NCBI RefSeq assembly: GCF_963576675.1
Contig: NC_088913.1
Span: 15,513,001 to 15,577,000, forward strand
From: Euphorbia lathyris
Taxonomy: Eukaryota; Streptophyta; Magnoliopsida; Malpighiales; Euphorbiaceae
Length of the DNA: 64,000 bases
Reading direction: 5' to 3'
In this document: piece by piece, positions 59,276 through 64,000 of the stretch
Layout: every line of letters starts with the position of its first letter
Position numbering within the stretch: position 1 is the stretch's first letter
The notes under the pieces: generated by a model
Told to the model about the DNA's origin: nothing
Database searches by the model: none
Seen by the model: the letters and a program-made list of their open reading frames with translations, nothing else
Made by a program: the position numbers and the translations under genes

Positions 59276-62233
59276 CCTTCCTCAAAAGGGGAAGAAGCCG
59301 GGACTTCAACATCTGGTATGTTTTATATTGAAATTTCACAGTCTGAATCTTTTGGTACTTGATACCGGATGCAGCCTAAGGATATTCCAGGAATATCTAG
59401 AAATATTATTTCTATTAGCCGTCTTGTTGACGACGGCTTTCATATTTCAATAAAAGACAAACATTGCGATTTCTATAGAGATGGGATTTTCTATTTTTCA
59501 GGAATATCACAAAATGGGATTTATGTGCTAGATGACAAAATTTCTGTTTTCGCAATTGATACCAAAAGACATAAGCTAGATAATTCAACTTACTTGTGGC
59601 ATTGTCGTTTAGGCCATATAAACAAAAGACGCATGCTTAAGCTACATCAAGATGGGTTTATAAATTCAATTGATCCTGAATCATTGGAAACATGCGAATC
59701 ATGTTTAAAAGGTAAAATGACAAAGACACCCTTTAGCAATAAAGGTGAGCGTGTATCAGACACTCTAGGACTCATTCATTCAGATGTATGCGGTCCTATG
59801 TCAGTCCAAGCAAGAGGAGGATTCAGATAATTCATAAGCTTCATAGACGACCATACCCGATATGGTTATATCTACTTGATGAAGCACAAGTCCGAAGCTT
59901 TTGAGAAATTCAAATGCTTCAAGAATGAAGTAGAAAATCAATTAGGAAAGAAAATAAAGACACTTCGATCCGATCGAGGTGGCGAATATCTTTCAGATGA
60001 TTTTCTGAATTATCTAACTGAATGTGGGATATGCTCACAATGGACACCTCCCTATACACCACAACACAATGGTGTATCCGAGAGGAGGAACCGTACCTTA
60101 CTAGATATGGCACGATCCATGATGAGCATAGCATTACTTCCAAAGACATTCTGGGGCTATGCCTTAGAAACCGCCCTCTTCACCCTAAATCGAGTACCAA
60201 CTAAATCCGCTAATTCCACACCATATGAATTGTTCGTTGGTAGGAAACCCATGTTCTCATTCATGAGAGTATGGGGTTGTTCAGCATTTGTCAAACGCAT
60301 TGCGTCCGACAAACTAGATTCTAAATCTGATAAATGTTTCTTCATTGGATACCCTAAGGAAACTATGGGATATTACTTTTATCATCCAGGTGATCAGAAA
60401 GTAATAGTATCCAAGCACGCAACCTTCTTAGAGAAAGAGTTTCTCGAAGAAAAAGAAAAGGGAAGCATAATTAAACTTGATGAAGTTCAAGAACAAGAAA
60501 CACCGACTGAAACAACAGAAGCGGTTGAAGAACCCGATGCAGTCCCATCAGATGAGACTCAAGTGCCACCCCTTCGTAGATCACAAAGAGTTCATGAACT
60601 CCCTATTAGATATGGTTTTCTAGTGGGAGATGATGATGAGGTTCCCGTGTTAGACGACGAACCCAAAAACTATGAAGAGGCTCTTAACAGTCCAGATTCT
60701 AAAGCATGGCTCGAAGCCATGGATTCTGAGATGGAGTCCATGTACACCAACCAAGTGTGGACTTTGGTTGATCCACCCGAAGGGATAAAACCCATTGGGT
60801 GCAGGTGGATCTTCAAAAAGAATACTGATATGAATGGAAAGGTTAGCAACTACAAAGCTACGTTAGTAGCGAAAGGATATCGTCAGAAGCAAGGAATTGA
60901 TTATGACGAAACTTTCTCTCCTGTGGCTATGTCCAAATCAATCAGAATAATGCTTGCTATTGCCGCTCACTACGATTACGAGATTTGGCAAATGGATGTG
61001 AAAACAGCTTTCCTAAACGGAAACCTGCTTGAGGATGTATATATGATGCAACCTAAAGGTTTCATATCAAAGGATGCAAACAAGGTTTGCAAACTTCAGA
61101 GATCCATTTATGGACTCAAGCAAGCATCAAGAAGCTGGAACAAGCGTTTTGACGAAACCATAAAACAATTTGGTTTCGAACAAAATTGCAAAGAAGCTTG
61201 CATTTACAAGAAAGCAAGTGGGAGCTTTGTAGCATTTCTGATATTATATGTGGATGATATATTATTAATGGGAAATGACGTAGCTCTACTACAGTCGGTA
61301 AAAGTATGGTTATCTGGTAACTTCTCAATGAAAGACCTTGGTGAAGCAGCTTATATACTTGGTATAAAGATCTACAGAGATAGATCAAGAAGACTGCTCG
61401 GTCTTTCACAGGCTACATACATCGAAAAGGTGCTAAAGCGGTTTAGCATGCTTGAATCGAAACGAGGTAACTTACCCATGATACATGGAGTAAAGTTAAA
61501 CAATCATCAATGTCCTAAAACCGATGATGATAAGAAGCGCATGGCTGTAGTCCCGTACGCCAGCGCAATCGGTTCGATTATGTATGCTATGCTATGCACT
61601 AGACCTGACGTAGCGTTCGCGTTAAGTATAACGAGTCGTTACCAAGGAAATCCGGGAGACGAGCACTAGATTGCCGTCAAAAACATTCTTAAGTACTTGA
61701 GAAGAACTAAAGATATGTTCCTAGTGTACGGAGAAGGGGATCTGAAAATAGAAGGATTTTCATATGCAAGTCATCTCACAGATGAGAACGATTTTAAATC
61801 CCAATCAGGATACCTGTTTATCTTGAATGGGGGCGCGGTCAGCTGGAAGAGTTCCAAGCAAGGAAGCGTAGCTTTCTCTACGACCGAGTCAGAGTATATC
61901 GCTGCTGCGGAAGCAGCAAAGGAAGCGGTTTGGATTAGGAAGTTCATTACTGAACTTGGTGTGGTGCCTGACATTGTAAATCCCATTACACTGTACTGTG
62001 ATAACAATGGAGCCATTGCGCAAGCAAAGGAACCACGGTCTCATAATGCATCCAAGCATTACCTAAAGCGATACCACATTGTAAGAGAAATTGTGGCAAG
62101 AGGAGATGTGAGAATAGAAAGAGTACCTACAGAGGACAACGTTGCAGATCCGTTGACAAAGCCCTTAACCCAGAGAGTACATGATCGTCATCTAACTTCT
62201 ACTGGGATAAGTTATAGAAACAATTGGCTTTAG
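59276..62233 (+). pseudogene. Element E pol: protease remnant, integrase, RT and RNase H
   Basis: In phase with gag. A protease remnant LVLDTGCS is readable only in another frame (59352-59375); the segment between it and PGISRNIISISRLVDDGF is missing compared with complete copia proteases. Then pre-integrase LWHCRLGHINKRR, integrase (HSDVCGPM, SDRGGEYLSDDF, QHNGVSERRNRT), RT (QMDVKTAFLNG, YGLKQASRSW, YVDDILLMGND near 61250) and RNase H (STTESEYIAAAEA, LYCDNNGAIAQ). In-frame stops: TGA near 59360, TAA at 59828-59830 (Tyr in D) and TAG at 61667-61669 (shared with D). Ends at TAG 62231-62233. Confidence 0.88.
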
Positions 62234-62247
62234 TCCAAGTGGGAGTA

Positions 62248-64000
62248 TGTTGGGGTTTAGTGTCCTATAAGACAATTGTTCTAGGATACAAACTTAATGT
62301 AAATGAAGTGTTCTTTATATCATTTGTTTTAATGAGATATATGTTTTATAACTATATAAAGGCAATCCCTTTTAAGAACTAAATAAAGTCTAATAAAAGG
62401 AAATCCGTAAGTTTGTTTAAAGTGATTATAAAGTGTTCATACAAGCGTGAAGTGAGACGAAACTTTATAATAAACTAATAAACTTAAAACCACCCCAAGT
62501 CAAGTAATATGTTCAGGATTGACATATCAATGTTGAGACTTGCATGTAACAATGTCTTCTATCCCGACAGAAAGCTGATCTCACAAACTTCATATATACA
62601 GATATCTGGACAGTTACATGGATCCGATGAAAAGAAGTTCATTAGGATTGGGGACCCGACTTGAGATAACAGGATGGGTAGATTCATCCTTGTCACCTGT
62701 TCATCTCATTGGTATTAATAGGTATAAATAATCCTCAGACTCAAAGGAATGTCAATTGGCCATTCTGGATTACTGAATGTGACGCTTTGATCCTGTTGTA
62801 ACACGATCCTTAACAGAGATGACTCTGGGGTGTGAACAGCAGACGTTGGGTATCACAGGAAGTGATTGCGGGATCATTATACATTGGATTGAGCATTTAT
62901 CACTCCCGATAAATGGGAGATATGTCCATGGATCGCTTGTGGAAGTCTTGACTCTAAATCCTTGCAAGGTGATAGCTTAAGATTAAAATACGGATTTCTC
63001 TTAACCTATCTAATTGGAGTTGACTCGGCCAGAACAAGTAAAACGAACGTCTTGCTATATGTGACTTGACATTACCCATAGTCATAAGATTCAGTTCAAG
63101 GACGTAGTTGATAAAGGATCGAATTATACCGTAACTAATACGGAAAGGTCAACGACAGAATCAACTTGTCTTCTTATAGCTCTAGGGGAATGATTACGGA
63201 CTTGCTAATCACATACTTTGTACATCATTCCGTTATGCAAAGATTAAATATAATTCTTTGAAAATTAATTTAATAAGTTGCATACGGCTAGAAGCAATAA
63301 GAACCTAATGGGTCACACATAAGACTTGGAACCCAAAAGAGAGACATATGTTAATTAATTAACGGAAGCCCAATTGAGCCCAATAAGGCCCAATTACTCA
63401 AGGGGGGCGATTTTATGCATGGTGATGCATAAATAATTAGTTTGATTTTATTAATTCTAATTAGATTAGGATTATGAATTAAATTAATTAAAGGATAAAG
63501 GAGTTTTAATTAGATTATATTACTCCTATTATTATCCAATAAGGTTATTATTATTATCTTTTATATTTAAATATATTAATAGATAATAATTAAGAATTTT
63601 ATTCTGAATTGAATTCTTATTCAATAACCTAATTCTATCTAACTAAGGATTAGATACAAGAAAGATTATAAATACCCCATATAGGATTTTCGAAATCCAA
63701 CCCTAAGAAAATAGAGAGAGAATTTCGACCCCTAGCTCGAGGACGAGATTTTCCACCGCTTCCTTCCCTTCAATTGATTTTCATCTCTTTCTCTTTATCC
63801 TTGATCTTGTATTGATTAATTAGAGACAATCTACTTTGGTTGTTTTAAACGGTTGATTCTAACTTGATCTTCCATTGTTTTGTTTTGTGCTTGGGAACTC
63901 GAAGTAAGAGTTGTGGGCACTTCGTTTGCAACAGTAGATAGAACTTCTGAAAGGTATTTCTTTTATCCCTCTTTATATGAAATAACGATTAACGGATCTT
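62248..64000 (+). repeat. Element E 3' LTR, cut by the window end
   Basis: Begins TGTTGGGGTTTAGTGTCC after the purine tract aagtgggagta; 1753 bp visible, aligning with 54840-56590 or so. Confidence 0.92.

Larger units (their letters stand above)
54840..64000 (+). mobile_element. Element E: second copy of the D family, inserted in F (3' end beyond window)
   Basis: LTR, PBS, leader, gag, pol, purine tract and most of the 3' LTR in + orientation. The window ends inside the 3' LTR, about 70 bp before its end by comparison with the 5' copy. LTR differences are about 24 in the first 1745 bp (about 1.4%) plus an 8-bp indel. Gag and pol share one frame with five in-frame stops. Confidence 0.93.

Overview
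This is nuclear DNA of a flowering plant, probably a eudicot. It is a dense nest of Class I and Class II transposable elements with no intact cellular gene. The evidence is Ty1/copia gag-pol genes, LTRs next to primer-binding sites that match initiator tRNA-Met (TGGTATCAGAGCC), an L1-type plant LINE, a Helitron with plant-type ends, and fragments of plant cellular genes. The letters A-G and X below are my own labels.

Layout. The oldest visible layer is a non-TE stretch, 42392-45164. It holds a broken exon resembling GBF-interacting-protein-1-like (DUF1296) proteins and two decayed LINE pieces. Short-LTR copia A (+) entered that exon; its remains are 5653-7295 and 41501-42391. A was hit twice. 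X (+, from before the window to 5652) carries a 3-kb Helitron (1866-4894) in its 3' LTR. B (-, 7296-41500) was inserted 1.6 kb further on with a near-perfect 5-bp target duplication. B was hit three times: D (+, 9563-18955), C (+, 21618-32966) and a solo LTR (+, 36280-37711), each with a perfect 5-bp duplication (ACTTA, ATGCT, GTCCA). To the right lies copia G (+, 5' LTR 45165-47058). Its leader took a 5'-truncated LINE (-, about 47478-50432), and its gag was cut by F (-, from 51833). F was in turn cut by E (+, from 54840), whose 3' LTR runs off the window end.

Families. X, B, F and the solo LTR form one family; C is a related subfamily. They look like the Sirevirus branch of copia: a long gag with several zinc knuckles, pol, then an extra ORF of about 950-1000 codons, then a series of polypurine tracts. 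D and E are a second copia family with LTRs of about 1.8-2.1 kb. A and G are two further copia types. LTR-pair differences counted by eye fit the nesting order: B about 3%, C about 2.3%, E about 1.4%, D about 0.9%.

State of the genes. Almost every element ORF carries stops or frameshifts. Amber codons at CAG or TGG positions are common, as expected from decay of methylated plant transposons. The exceptions are the 964-codon LINE RT-RNase H ORF, the visible gag of G and the visible ORF2 end of X. The most unusual structure is a block of five consecutive GC-rich hairpins (57062-57222) in the AT-rich leader of E, absent from sister copy D. Other points of interest are the conserved third ORF, a perfect splice-donor sequence at the gag/pol junction of B and C, stop codons shared by D and E, and cysteine-protease sequence captured by the Helitron.
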